64,000 nt of DNA from Gnetum montanum (lineage: Eukaryota; Streptophyta; Gnetopsida; Gnetales; Gnetaceae): NCBI GenBank assembly GCA_015680685.1, contig MNCI01033329.1:133731-197730 (forward strand), in the 5' to 3' direction. Below the pieces are notes generated by a model, which searched no databases, was not told the origin of the DNA, and saw only the letters and a list, made by a program, of their open reading frames with translations. Of the stretch, positions 36,129 through 48,633 are shown piece by piece; position 1 is the stretch's first letter; every line of letters starts with the position of its first letter. Position numbers and translations under genes: made by a program.

Positions 36129-36289
36129 AAGGTTGAGCAAGGTTAAGTTGTGTAATGTTTGTTATTGGTGGAGCATATAAAAGGTATTCTAGGGTGGATT
36201 ATCTGTAGATTGTTTTTTCTATTTTAGTGGGAGCTATGTGTACAAGATGGTAAAATGTCTTGTTTTTATTCTCATTAATGGATGAAATA

Positions 36290-36400
36290 GATAAAAAGAA
36301 AAGAGACCAAGATGTTGGCATTGTCAATTTATTGGACATGTGAAAAGGGATTTCTCTATTTTGAAACATGATGATGTTGTCTCTTTGATTTGTTGCTATT
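36290..36400 (+). pseudogene. Element F gag, zinc-knuckle remnant
   Basis: The plus strand reads C-W-H-C-Q-F-I-G-H-V-K-R-D-F (36319-36358), a C-x2-C-x4-H-x4-C knuckle whose last Cys has become Phe. It is the only coding trace in this small element and marks it as a Copia derivative. Confidence 0.7.
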
Positions 36401-36739
36401 GAAGAGACATCTTATTATTATGTTAGAGTCTGAGCTAAAAGTCTCTTTTGTTTTGTTCAAGTTTTATGTTAGCATGTGTTATGGGTTTTGGGATAGTATT
36501 TGGTAATGCTGGTGTAATTTTTTCTCATGTTGTTTTGGCTTAAGGAGGCCTAGTATTTTAGGATGTTTAATGTAGGGATGCTTCTCAAATAGTTGTGTGT
36601 GTACATGTGATTTTTTTGCATGTTGTGGAAGGCATACTTGTGATTTTTTTGCATGTTGTGGAAGGCACAACATATTGATTGATGAAGTTTTTCCAACTTG
36701 TTTTTATTAGTCTAAGTGATTTTTCTTCAAGTGGATGAT

Positions 36740-37209
36740 TGTTAGAGATGTGATGACAAAATCTATAGTTAAGTTGTGTTGAACTTCACTTTTTTTTTTA
36801 TTTAGTTTTAGAATTTTTTAAAATATGAAAAGAAGAGTTAAGATATCTAAAACTTGTTGTAAAAGAAAAAGTGAAGACATGTCTAAGTTAATTATTAGTT
36901 TTTTCCATTATTTTAATCCTAGATCTGGAAATTTAAATCCATCTTGGGTTGATTATGATTAGTGACTTGAGAGTGTGTGGTCTCTTGTGTAAGGGTTGTT
37001 GTGTGGAAGCAACTGACTTGTGATCTTTGTAAACATCTTTGTGTATCTCTAGAGTTTTGAAGATGTAAAAGTTATGAAGTTTCTCTCTCGTTTATCTCCC
37101 TTATTTCTCTCTTACTCTAGTCTACAATTTTTTCCCTCGTTGTTGTGTTATTTTTGTGCCAGTAATATTTGCAAATAAAAATTTTTGTAGAACACATAAT
37201 CTTATAACA
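36740..37209 (+). repeat. 3' LTR of element F
   Basis: 470 bp, starting TGTTAGAGATGTGATG and ending CTTATAACA. The last 160 bp match 35951-36114. Confidence 0.75.
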
Positions 37210-37740
37210 CTAATTTGGTAGAGTAATATATTATCTCCTCCACTATGAGAATGCTAATAAGAGTGTCCTCCTATGCTATGTAAGCAACAGTTCTAGACAA
37301 AAAAGGTTGAGATCTACTATTCACTAAGACTGTTCCACTATAAACAAGGGCTCTGGGTAGGTACCACAATAGTGATAGTAGTCTAATGAAGATGTAGAGG
37401 ATGCAAACTATGACAATGGAGGATGGTAGAGGTCTGGTGCAGCTATCCATGGGGCTAGCACAACCTATTATTGGGCCTGTGCAACTCTTTGCAAATATTA
37501 TTTTATTTTGTTATATATGTGTGTGTGTGTATAGATATATATATTACTATCTGTTGTTATGTAAAATTATATATTCAAATAGATGCCAATTGTTTCTAGC
37601 ACATGAATTTTTTTTCTATTCACACACTAGCTAGTTACATGAGATAGAGCATTTAGTAGAAGTTCCTTATGCACGTAGGAATCAGAACAAGCAACTTTGC
37701 TGGTATTATTGTAAATTGCTTTGGTTTTTTAGTTAGTTAA
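37210..37740. other. Unassigned DNA with a short GT/TA microsatellite
   Basis: Nothing recognisable is present except alternating TA and GT repeats at 37508-37546. Confidence 0.5.
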
Positions 37741-38240
37741 ACAATTATGGAATTTGATATCCAAATTTTTGAGAATAGTTAAATGACTCAATTGAAACAA
37801 TTTGGCTCTGCTAAGGTTGTAAGGTATGTTGAACAATTCCATTACAAGAAAGCCAAATCAAAATCGATTCTACCCCCAAGGAAAATGATGGTAGCATAAA
37901 CTATAGAGGCCAATCTGACCATTCTCTTCTCATCTTCTTGTTCTTGTTCTTGCTATTCTGCTGTAAATGTTTGCTAAAACATGACATCATGACATGGCCT
38001 TATATATCTACTACTCTACATCTTCTCATTTTTAAGCTACTTTTGTCTATCTATTTTGTAGGCTATTGAAACAATTATTTTTTCATAAATTGGAGCCCAT
38101 AAAATCACACCAACTTGGTTACAGAAAGATAAAGAAGTAGGAGGAATTTTAAGATGCCCAATTTTGGAATTCATAACCATTTCCTCCAATGTTGAAGTAC
38201 AAAGCTAGAACAAAATTTCCATTGAAGAGCTTACTGGTAA
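37741..38240 (+). pseudogene. Possible spliced gene fragment, family unknown
   Basis: Two plus-strand coding-like blocks occur. Block one (37749-37917) reads M-E-F-D-I-Q-I-F and later V-R-Y-V-E-Q-F-H-Y-K-K-A with one stop. Block two (38062-38235) reads I-G-A-H-K-I-T-P-T-W-L-Q, V-G-G-I-L-R-C-P-I-L-E-F and I-S-I-E-E-L-T with two TAG stops. A T-rich tract ending TTTTGTAG precedes block two, and CTG/GTAATT follows it, fitting splice acceptor and donor. I do not recognise the protein. It could equally be a retrotransposon or chance. Confidence 0.3.
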
Positions 38241-39131
38241 TTTCATCATCTTTACAAACACATATAATGACAAAAGAAACATCTTGTTTCCCACCATTTC
38301 ACAGGAGATAAAGCTTAGATCTTGATATTAACAAACTTTCAAACTCATCAATTAGTATTTGCCATAGAAAAATTTGCAAAGTCTACTTATAAAGCATTAC
38401 CAAAATGACATCATGATTTTCTCCTATGGCACAACCTTCCAAATATTTACTACTTATTCTTGAAATATTTTTCAACTATGTTTTCATTGAATTGCAAAAG
38501 TACTTTAATGACTACTCTTTGGTCCTAGCTTAATATTCCATAATAAACCTTGCCATACCTTCCTATTGCATACCGTATGTTCTACATGTACATCATATTT
38601 ATTAAATTCTTGTTAAAATGTATAGCTTCTCTTCTAGTGTCACAACCTCATAAAGCCTATTCCATTAAATGGTTAAAATGTGCCAACAATTATATCATCA
38701 GATTATGGTTTAGCAAGCATAGTCATTGCATTAATGATTTAATCTAATCAACTAAAGAAATTGCTCATATTTTCATTTCCTTCTATCCTCAGAACATTAA
38801 AATGGTCTCTTAAAGTCATCATCCTAGAATTATTCATAAATAGCTTAAAGATGCTAGGGGCATAATTTTTATACACATTGCTCTATCCAAGCCATAGATC
38901 AAAGTTTTCATAGCTCGAGCATCATGTAAAATATTATTGGTTACTTTGCTAATTGCCTTTCATACATCATCACCATGTGCTAGAAGATATATCTTCATCT
39001 TAAACTTTCATTGAGGCAATCTAAGACATTGAACCATGAAGTTTTGTTAGATAAGAATCCTTGATTTTGTGCCATGTCCAAGATAGTAAAAAAAGTGCAA
39101 CATAGATGGTTAAATCAAGAGGTGTTGACTA
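38241..39131 (-). pseudogene. Copia J gag, broken
   Basis: Read on the minus strand from about 39090: M-A-Q-N-Q-G-F-L-S-N-K-T-S-W-F-N, then traces parallel to the gag of Copia I (42985 on), such as the segment matching Y-L-L-A-H and the N-V-L-R-I-E-G-N-E-N region at about 38790. It lies just inside the primer binding site, as gag should. Stops and frame changes are many and the trace fades left of about 38500. Confidence 0.65.
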
Positions 39132-39146
39132 GGCTCTAATATCAAT
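39132..39146 (-). other. Primer binding site of Copia J
   Basis: The minus strand reads ATTGATATTAGAGCC, the site TTGGTATCAGAGCC changed by three transitions, directly after the LTR end at 39147. Confidence 0.85.
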
Positions 39147-41085
39147 TGTTATTTCTTGGATGTAGCTATAGATAAGAAGAGGGAGGGGGTGAATCAAGGC
39201 CTATTAAAAAATATCAAATTAAGCAGATATTGGTAGAATACTAGTAGAAAGCCCTAAATAGAGTTAATGTAGAAAAACAGAGCACCTATGTAGAAAACAG
39301 TAAAAAAAAATATCAAAATTTTAAGGTGATTTAGCTACTAGATTTGTTAGTCTATATCCACCATAAAACTCTCTCAAAATTCTAGGTGGAAAAGTAATTT
39401 CATTAATCAAAATAAATTTATAAAACTTCTTTTACAATCCTAGACTGAGCACTCCCACTAAGCTTGAAGTTGTAAAAATCTATTTTCACAGTAGAGAGGA
39501 AGAGGGAACACTCTACCTTATTTCAAACATAAAGATTCAAGACTTTTCTATGCTCTTAAGGACAGAAAACATAGCTTTTATAGAAAAGAAATACAGAAAT
39601 GAGAAGAGAAGCACAAAAGAAGAAATTCTAGTTCAAGCAAAATGCCAAAGCTAGAACCATAAGCTATTCCTAATAGCTTTAGTTTATAGCCTTAATATCT
39701 TTTAGCGATTTTCATAGTAATTCATTCTACCATTTTCAAACTACTAAAGAAGCATGCGAGGACATGAGATATAACCATTACTAGTTCATTGAAGAGTAGC
39801 TAAAGAAGATGCCATACCCATTACATACAATCTTCCATTACTACATTTGGTATGATCTTCATATGAGCATTAACAACTTAGCAGTTAAGGAAGAAATATA
39901 TGATTTCACCTTGATGCTAATTACTCTTTTTCACAAAAATAACAAGTTTTGCTAATACTAGAGAAAACAACTCTTTCAACTTCAACTAATAACCCTTGTT
40001 CTCATTAATCGGGTTTAACACACGCTTTTAGTAAAAATAGATTCTAGCATTTTTTCTATAATAGCCCCTTTCAATATTAGCTTAGAACACTTCTTTTATT
40101 TTTTTTGCAAAAGTGTCATGGTCTTTTTTGGTATAGCTCATATAGATTTAAAGCCTAGTTCTAAACTTTGGTTCTAGCTTTCCTTCCACTTGGTCTAGCA
40201 TGAAAATGAGCTCTTTTAATGAAAATTAGAAGTTTTTAATTCTCATGACCTTTTCCTTTTTTAATAGGCATTCTTGTGTGCATTTTCAAGGTGTTGGTGT
40301 TGTAGATGAAGCAACATTGATCTAGATGAAAAAATGAGCTTTATCTATTTGTTGATGTGCTAGTGCTGATGCGATAGATGAAGCAATGTTGATCTAGATG
40401 ACAAACCATGCTTCATCTATTTACTGATGTGGGAGTGTTGACATGGTAATGTTCACATCATTTACCTAATTTAATGAGCTCATATTTGAGTTATCAAGGG
40501 TCCCATCATCACTTTAACTTATGCATGTAAATTAAACACCTAACTTCCCTCGTAGGTAATTCAAGCTCTTGTCTTTAATAGAGCTCACATTATCTAGATT
40601 ATGATTTTCCACCTAGATGAATTTCTATTGACTGTAAATGTTGAAATGGCATGTAGCTTGAACATTCATTCCAAAACAAAGTAATAACTAAAGGTTGAAC
40701 AACTAAATTTAAAGTGCACATGCTCTAAGTTTGTTTAAGATTGACCCCACTAAGTTTAAAAAATGTAGAAAGCTAATGTGGAAGAGCTAAGTTATAGGCT
40801 TTTGTAGAACAAGGATCTTCTTCTAGAGCCAATTAAAGAGCTTATTTCCAAAGTTGACGTGGTAGTGGGGTTTTACCATCTAGATGAAAAAGACACTTAG
40901 CTATAATTCCAATTTGAGTTATCATTGGGCACACTAGCACTTATGCATGTAGAGTTCATCTAGAGATGAAATTTTCACCTAGATGGAGATTTCAACTTCA
41001 TCTAGAAATGTCAATAACTCAAATTTGTGAAAATAAAATGTCTAGTGAGAAGTAAAAACTGCAACCAACCTCAAAACATACAACA
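39147..41085 (-). repeat. 5' LTR of Copia J
   Basis: 1939 bp. On the minus strand it starts TGTTGTATG (41085) and ends AAATAACA (39147), and is followed by the primer binding site and gag. Positions 39815-41085 match the Copia D LTR and the 39147 end matches the LTRs of module X. On its upstream side it meets truncated Copia K pol, so it is either J inserted into K or an LTR shared by two tandem elements. Confidence 0.8.
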
Positions 41086-41125
41086 ACTCAAAACAAGCAA
41101 CACCCAAAACATGCTTCTTCATATC

Positions 41126-42965
41126 ATTCTTCATCTACATTCATACCTTTCTTAGCCATATTATTAGTATCTTCTGATAATTGATCAATCTTAACATGAG
41201 GTGTTTCAAAAATCTTTAATATTTTTAAATTTAGGAAACAATAAATGACTAGAATATCTAATAAACAAACAATCTTCACAATTACTATCAAGCTTGTGAA
41301 CATTATCTTGATTCTTGATATAGCACTTGCTACCAAAAATTTTAAAATATTGAATATTAGCCATTTTTTCATACCACATTTGATAAGAAGTATTACCATT
41401 ATTCTTCCATACCAAACATCTCTTGATAATATACATAACTATTCTACTTGCCTCTTTCCATAAGTACTTTGGTATATTCTTTTTGTTCATCATTGATCTA
41501 ATCATCTTGGATGTAGTTCTATTTTTTTTCTCTACAATACCATTGTGCTCAGGTGTTCTAGTTGATGAGAACTATTTCTTGATACTTGAATCTCTACATA
41601 GCTCATAAAATTCATTTGAGATAAACTCACCTCCATTGTCAGTACTAATAGCTTTTATTTTAAGCTATATTTTAGTTTCAACCATAGTTTTAAATCCCTT
41701 AAAAAATTTAAATACATCATACATTTTGTCAATACATATTAGTGATGACATTCTAGTGTAATCATCAATAATAAGAAAGAAATATTTACTGCCACCAAAC
41801 CAACTATATCGAAAGGCCCATGGACACTCATATGTAGTAATTCAAGCTTATATTTATAATGAAAATTCACTATTTTAAAGGTAGCTCTAGTTTTCTTACC
41901 ATGTTGGCATGTAGAACATACCTCTTCCAAATGACTTACCTATGTAAGGAATGCCTTTAACTATTTGAGCCTTGATGAGTGCTTGTATGTTTCCTAAGCT
42001 TAAGTGTCCTAGTCTTTTGTGTCATAATCTACTATTACTTATCTTAAAAATAAGACTTAGACATTGAGGCTACTCATTTATAGAATAGAAATTACTTCCT
42101 AATCAAGTAACATAGGCTTTAAAATCCTTTTCTTTATTCTCTAATATACATTTCTCATTTATGAAACAAATATTATAACCTTCTCTTGAAAATTATTCTA
42201 AGCTTAACAAATATAATTTAAGCCATCAAAAAAATAAACATTATGAACTTCAAGAAAATAATTATAAATTTTAATAGAGCCAATACCTCTTACCACAAAT
42301 TTACATTTTTCACGAAAGCTTACTTTCCCTACATTAAAGATTTTAGTATGCCAAATATTGATCTATCACTAGTCATATGTTGAGAATACCTACTATGAAA
42401 AAACCATGTCTTTGGGGTACAAGAGCTCTTTAAGACTAACTTTATGATGACATCTCTTCTATTGATTGGTTTGCAAACTTGGTATTCTATTCTATTATTT
42501 CTTAAAAAGTGCTTAGTAGCATGGAAATAATGCATATTATCATAACAAGAAAATTTACCAGTTCTATAATTTCTTTCTTTATGGCCTAGCATATCATAAT
42601 TACAATAATATCCTTGAATGAAATTAGCTATCATTCTTGGGCCATACCTAATGATTAGAATTTTTGGAGTAGGAAGAATTTGCTTACCTGTTTGTGAGCT
42701 AATGATTTGCAATTGTGGAGGGCATATTTTGACATTTATCTTCTAGGTTAATAATTTATTGAAAATGGACTTTTTGAAGGTACATACTCATAGCCAAGAT
42801 CCCTCTTTTCATATCTTGATCATTCATTATTAATAATATTCTTGAGCTATTCCATCTTGATCATCCATTATTAATAATATTCTTGAGCTATTCCAAGCTA
42901 TGAGTAAACTTACTAAATAAATCAAATGTTAGTTGAGTAGCCTTACCTTTCATATTTTTCTTTAG
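41126..42965 (-). pseudogene. Copia K, gag end to integrase end, broken
   Basis: On the minus strand, 42965-42780 matches the end of Copia I gag (H-S-L-E, then an asparagine-rich helix). 42712-42329 has the zinc-knuckle trace C-H-x-T-K-H and the start of protease (S-Q-H-M-T-S-D-R-S). GAG-pre-integrase follows. 41930-41739 is the integrase zinc-finger end (C-S-T-C-Q-H-G-K), and 41505-41124 the integrase tail (S-M-M-N-K-K, M-W-Y-E-K-M-A-N-I-Q-Y-F-K). It stops at 41126 before RT, where LTR J begins. Its start lies against the gag start of Copia I. Confidence 0.8.
42813..42894. repeat. 41-bp tandem duplication in Copia K
   Basis: Units 42813-42853 and 42854-42894 differ by one base (ATCTTGATCATTCATT versus ATCTTGATCATCCATT). 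Copia I has one unit here, so it arose in K. Confidence 0.9.
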
Positions 42966-42984
42966 CAATAGCACCTACTCTATC

Positions 42985-44810
42985 ATGCAAAATGAAGGCT
43001 TCTCATCTAACAAAGCTCCATTATTTGATGGCTCAAATTTTCCTCAATTGAAGTTCAAGATGAACATATATCTTCTAGCACATTGTGATGATGTCTGGAA
43101 GGAAGTATGTAGAGGAACCAACAATGTTGTGCTTGATGCATGAGCTATGAACCCTTTGTTCTCTGTCTTGCATAGAGTAGTGTATATGAAGATTATGCAT
43201 CTTTAATCAACCAAAGAAATGTGGGAGAATCTTCAAGATATTTATGAAGAAAATTATAAAGTGAATAAGTCTAAGCTACTGACTTTAAGAACATGTTTTA
43301 ACACTTTGAGGATGGAAGAGGATGAAAATATTTGCAATGCTTTCAGCTAAATAGATGAACTTGTTAGAGAGATTACTATGCTTGGTGAAGCACAATCTGA
43401 TGATATAATTTTCCAGAAAATTTTATCTATTTCCCAATTAGATTTGAAGCAAAGTTCTCATCCATAGAAGTAGCAAAAGATCTCTTGATGTTAAAACTAG
43501 CTAAGCTCTATAATAGTCTTTCTATCTTTGAAATTAGGAAATAAAGAGCTAGTATTTCTAGTAAAAAGGAGCAAATTAGCTTCAAAGATGAATATAAGAA
43601 GGAATCATCAACATCAAATTTTGATTCCAATAAGGAGATTGTAAATCTTTCTAGAAAGCTTAGAAGGCTCAAAAAAATGAAGGCTTGTAAGATGCTATCA
43701 AAGTCTTTTTCTTGTTCTTATTATGATGAAAAATCTCATATGATTGCTCAATACCCAAAGAAAAAGGAAGATGAAGAAAATTAGAAAAATTAGATGACCA
43801 AGTTCAAGCCAAAGTGTACTCAGTACAGGTTTGATAAATTAAAAGCTTAATTTGCTTAAATAGAAAACCAATTAGAGCATTTAGAAATTAGTATAGAAAT
43901 CAAGAATGTTAGAGAAAATTCTTTTTCTCATTTTTATTCTTCCGATATAATAGATAATGATATTGATATTGTTACATAAGAATTATTTTCATTTATAGCC
44001 ATAGTTGAAGATTATAATTCAAATGATGATTTTCAAAGCTTTCTATGTACTTGCCCAAATGAGTAAGAAATTCCTAGTATTACTGAGTCTATAGGATTGA
44101 GCAAAGATGAAGATGGATCAAACTCATTAGAAAAAACCTAAATTGAATAAGAAGAATCTAAGGACATCGATATAGAAGGGATAATGGAGAAATTGGAGAT
44201 GGTGATCAAATTTAATGAAAAATTGAATAAAATTCTCAAAGAAAGAGAGCAACAAATCAAGAGTTAGAAGATAAAACTTGAATTAGCTTAACAAGAAAAA
44301 TTAAAATTGAAAGAGAAGGCACTAATGTTAAAGAAGGATATGAAAGATAAAGCTACTCAAGTCACATATGATTTATTCAACAAGTTTACTCATAGCTTGG
44401 AATAGCCTAAGAATTTTATCGATAATGGATGATTATGATATGACAAGAGGGGTCTTGGCTATGAGTCTCAACTCTTAGAAAGACCATCTTCAATAAAATT
44501 ATTAACTTAGAAGATAGATGTCCAAAAATAACCTCCACAGTCACAAATCATCAGCTCAAAAATAGGTAAGGAAATTCTTCCTACTCTAGGAATTCCAATC
44601 ATTAGGTATGATCCAAGAACATCTAATTTCTTCCAAGAATATTATTTTAATTATGAGATGTTAATCCATAAAGCAAGAAATTGTAGAACCATTAAATTTT
44701 CTAATTTGGTAAATACATGTTATTTCCATGCTACTAAGCACTTTTCAAGAAATCAATAGAATAACTCCTTTCATACAGTTAGCCTTAAAGAGCTCTTGTA
44801 GCTCATAGAC
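42985..44810 (+). pseudogene. Copia I gag, broken
   Basis: The start ATG at 42985 gives M-Q-N-E-G-F-S-S-N-K-A-P-L-F-D-G-S-N-F, a plain Copia gag N-terminus. A UBN2-type region follows (K-E-M-W-E-N-L-Q-D-I-Y at about 43208, L-L-T-L-R at 43277), then a charged helix (44110-44400) and a decayed C-x-H zinc-knuckle trace (Y-F-H-A-T-K-H-F-S-R-N, 44720-44755). Several TAG and TAA stops occur. There is no LTR or primer site upstream; the element is cut at its head by Copia K. Confidence 0.8.
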
Positions 44811-47800
44811 ATCATTTTCTGATAATGGTTGCTCTCAACATATGACCGGTGATAGATCAAAATTTATCATACTAAAAGGCTTTAATGGAGGGAAAGTAAG
44901 CTTTTGTGACAAAGGTAAAGCTATGGTAAAAGGTATTAGCTCAGTTAAAATTAATGATAATTTTCCTGAAGTTCATAATGTCTATTTTGTTAATGGTATA
45001 CATTATAATTTGTTAATGTTAGGATACTTTTCAAGAGAAGATTATAATGTCTATTTTAAAAATTAGAAATGTATATTAGAGAATAAAGAAAAGAATTTAA
45101 AATCTTATGTTACTCAACCAAAAAATAATTTATATTCTATAAATGAGCAACCTTAATGTTTAACTCTTATTTTTGAGATAATTAGCAATAAGTTATGGTA
45201 CAAAAGACTAGGACACTTAATCTTAGAAAACATACAAGTTCTTATTAAGGCTTAAAGTGTTAAAGTCATTCCTTAGGTAAGTCATCTATAAGACATATGT
45301 TCTACATGAAAACATTGTATGAAAATTGGATATACCTTTAAGCTAGTGAATTTTCAATGTAAAGTTAAGCTTGAATTACTACATATGGATGTTTGTGGAC
45401 CTTTTGATATAGCTAGTTTTGATGATAATAAATATTTCTATCTTATTCATAATGATTATCTAGAGTTTCATGGCTAACATGTATTGAGAAAACATTTGAT
45501 GTATTTAAATGTTTTAAGAGACTTAAAAGTATAGCTGAAACTATAAAAAAGGCATAAAATCAAAGCTATTAGGACTAACAATGGAGGTGAGTTTACCTCA
45601 AATGAATTTTATGAGCTATGCAAAGATTCAGATATTAAGAGATAGTTCTCATAAGCTAGAATACTTAAGTAAAATGATGTTATAGAGTAGAAAAATAGAA
45701 CTATACTTGAGATGATTAGATCAATGATGAATGAGAAGAATGTACCAAAGTACCTATGGAATAAGACTGTGTATATCATCAAAAGATGTTTAGTAAGAGC
45801 TAATAATGGTAACACTCTTTATTAAAGGTGATATGATAAAGTGGCTAATGTTTAATATTTTGAAAATTTTGACAGCAAGTGCTATATTAAGAATCAAGAT
45901 AATGTTCAAAAGCTTCATAGCCATTATGAAGATGGTTTATTTATTGTATATTCTACCCATGTAAAAGGTTATTGCTTATTAAATTTAAAAACATTAAAGA
46001 TTATTGAAAAACCTAATGTTAAGATTGATGAATTATCTAAAGATGCTAAAAACATAGCTAAGAAATGTATGAGTGTAGATGAAGAAGAAAATGATAATAA
46101 CATTTTTCCATCTGAACAAGCTGATGAGGTAGAAACAAAACAAGAGATTATACCTAATGATGGCTTTAGAAGAAGAATGCATAAGTTCAAATCCATGGTA
46201 GATATCCTTAGGATGCCTCTTAGACAAGGGACACAAAGAAATAGAGCTAAAACCATGGATCATCACTTATTAGAATGATGTCTTACTTTTTTCATTTCTC
46301 TAATAGTTAGGGAAGATCTTGAGAGTGAGTAGAAGAATGTCATGGATGAGGAGATGAAGAAGATTATAAAGAATAATATTTGGGATCTTGTCCCATGGCC
46401 CAAGGAAGCTAATGTCAATGGAGCTAAGTTGGTCTTTGAAAATAAGTCAAATGAGCATGATGAAATAACTTGAAATAAGGTAAGATTTATAGAAAAAGGC
46501 TTTTCTTAGATAGAAAGACTTGATTTTCAAGATTACATTTGCTCTAGTTGCAAGATTGGAATCTATTAGAATGCTCTTAGATTTTGTAACTTATCAAGGA
46601 TTTAAGATCTACCAAATGGATGTGAAATCAGGATTTCTAAATTGAGAAATAAAAGAGATAGTGTATATAGAACAACTAAAAGGATTTATTGATAATGAAA
46701 AGCCAACTCATGTGTATTAGCTACACAAAACATTATATGGCTTAAAAACAAGCCCATAGGATGTGGTATGCTAAGCTTAATTCATATTTAGCTAAAAATG
46801 AATATTTAAAATTCCCTCTAGATTGTACCCTTTACATTAAAAAGGATAATATATGGCTTTTAGTTGCTTAGATTTATGTTGATGACATAATGTTTAGAGG
46901 AAAAAGCTCAAGTTTAGGTAAAAACTTTATTGAGGCTATGAAATCAAAGTTTGAAATATCTATGATAGGAGAGCTATCATATTTTCTAGGCCTACATATT
47001 CAACAAATCATGGATGGAACCTTCATTTCTCAAACAAAGTATGTTCAATAGGTCCTCAAGCGTTTCAACATGATAGAAGCTAAAACTTATGTAACTCCTC
47101 TTAGCTTAAATGAATACCTTTGTAAGGATGAAAATGAGAAAAACATTGATGCTACACTATGTAGGAAGCTTGCATTATGCTATACCTAGTAGGCTAGATA
47201 TAGATTTTGCAATAGCCTTTATTTCTATATATCTATCAAAACCAAAAGAATCATACTTGGCTATAACTAAAATAATTTTATGATATCTAAAAGACATATC
47301 TATTCATGGGTTATGGTATCCAAAAAGTAGAATTTTTGAATTATAGGAATTTACAAATGTAGATTGGGTAAGAAATTAAGATGATAGGAAATCCATCAGT
47401 GGAAATTGTCCTTTTTTTGGTAATAGAGTAGTATCATGGCTGAGCAAAAAGTAGAACTTTGTAGCATTATCATCATCTAAAGATAAATCTGTTGTAGCCT
47501 CATTGCTACAAATAAATTCTTTGGACAAGGGAAGTATTAAATTTTTTTGATATTGCATTCTTTAACCTAATAATTATTCATTGTAATAATAATGTTGCTA
47601 TTTCTATCTCTAAAAATCCTTTTTTCGTTGTAAAACTAAATATATTGAGATTAAATATCATTTTCACAAAGATCAAGTTTATTTTCAAATAGTAAAATTA
47701 TCATGTATGTCATCCAAAGAATAGAGAGCATATATTTCTACAAAATCTTTAAATAAAGGAAGATTTCTATACCTAAGAACATTACTAGGTGTGACTACTT

Positions 47801-47870
47801 TACCTAGATATACATAAGCTTCTAAAATTCTTAGTACTAGTTTAGGGTTTTGTTATGAGCTAACAAGCTT
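44811..47870 (+). pseudogene. Copia I pol, broken
   Basis: Domains in order: protease (D-N-G-C-S-Q-H-M-T-G-D at 44821, with Asn where the D-S-G triad has Ser); GAG-pre-integrase (L-W-Y-K-R-L-G-H at 45195); integrase (L-L-H-M-D-V-C-G-P-F at 45378, then T-N-N-G-G-E-F at 45573); integrase tail to 46278; RT (K-L-V-F-E-N-K at 46425, Y-Q-M-D-V-K-S-G-F-L-N at 46610, Y-G-L-K-T-S at 46735, Y-V-D-D at 46877); RNase H (Y-A-I at 47180, S-I-S-G-N at 47392, V-S-W-L-S-K-K at 47430, L-S-S-S-K-D at 47467). It is the most complete Copia pol here, but has frame changes and many stops. Confidence 0.9.
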
Positions 47871-48633
47871 TGTTGCAAGAGGAGTATGTATGCTTTGATT
47901 TAATTTTTCCTATTGTGTAATGTCTATATCTATCTTTTCCTAGTACCTATTAGTTTATTGTAGTTATATCTTTTGTTTGTATTTTGAGCTTGATTTTCTT
48001 AATGTTAACGGGAGTTATCTTTTACATTTTCTAACAAAAAGGGAGAGTATATGCTATTTTTTCGTAATATTTTTATTAGAAAATTATTTCCTCTAATATG
48101 TAATGTGGGTACCTATGAGTTGTTGTGTCTGCATTCTATTGAATTGTGAGTTGTTGGGTTTATATTCTATTTAAAATAGTGAAGATGATTTTTTTTCATT
48201 CTTAATGTATAAGCATGTAACATTTCTCAACTTACCTTATGCTTGGTTGAGTTATCTTCATCTATTTTAGCTATTTTAAGTTATATTTTTCTCCTAACTA
48301 CTTGACCAATTATGAACTATATGTGTATGATCACTTGGATGTGGTGCTTAATTGATTGATTACATTATAAGCTTAATTGGTTTGAGTTGTGTTATGATGA
48401 TTATTTGCTCATCTTTAACTAGGCATATGATTCTCCTACTAACTTGATGCTTGTTATCAAGAACTTTCTAAGTTCTCTTATTATAATTTGTATGTATGAG
48501 CTGAGTTCATCTATATGATGACTCTAAGTTTGAAACTACTTTTTAGGCTATTTCTATGTATCTAGCAATGGATAATCTTTCTCTCATTCAAGATTACTTT
48601 ATAAGCTCACCCAATCTCAAAAAGGATAAGACT
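47871..48633 (+). other. Copia I 3' untranslated region and polypurine tract
   Basis: Non-coding. It ends with CTCAAAAAGGATAAGAC (48617-48632), the same purine tract as in Copia D and module X. A second purine run (AAAAAGGGAGAG at 48036) lies upstream. Confidence 0.7.

Larger units (their letters stand above)
35951..37209 (+). mobile_element. Small Copia derivative F
   Basis: A truncated 5' LTR (about 35951-36114) and a full 3' LTR (36740-37209) flank 625 bp of internal DNA. The LTR tails match (CTCCC.TGTTTCTCTC, GTTGTTGTGTTATT, AATCTTATAACA). A primer binding site follows the 5' LTR at 36117, and a purine-rich AAGTGGATGAT precedes the 3' LTR. The LTR is TGTTAGAG to TATAACA. The internal part keeps only a gag zinc-knuckle trace, so it is a deletion derivative needing enzymes from elsewhere. 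Confidence 0.8.

Noticed and set aside
37401-37634. 77-codon frame with a hydrophobic stretch
   Set aside because: The stretch is coded by the GT/TA microsatellite; no other support.
42813-42894. Tandem 41-bp units as a CRISPR-like or satellite array
   Set aside because: Only two units, no spacers, inside Copia gag; a local duplication.
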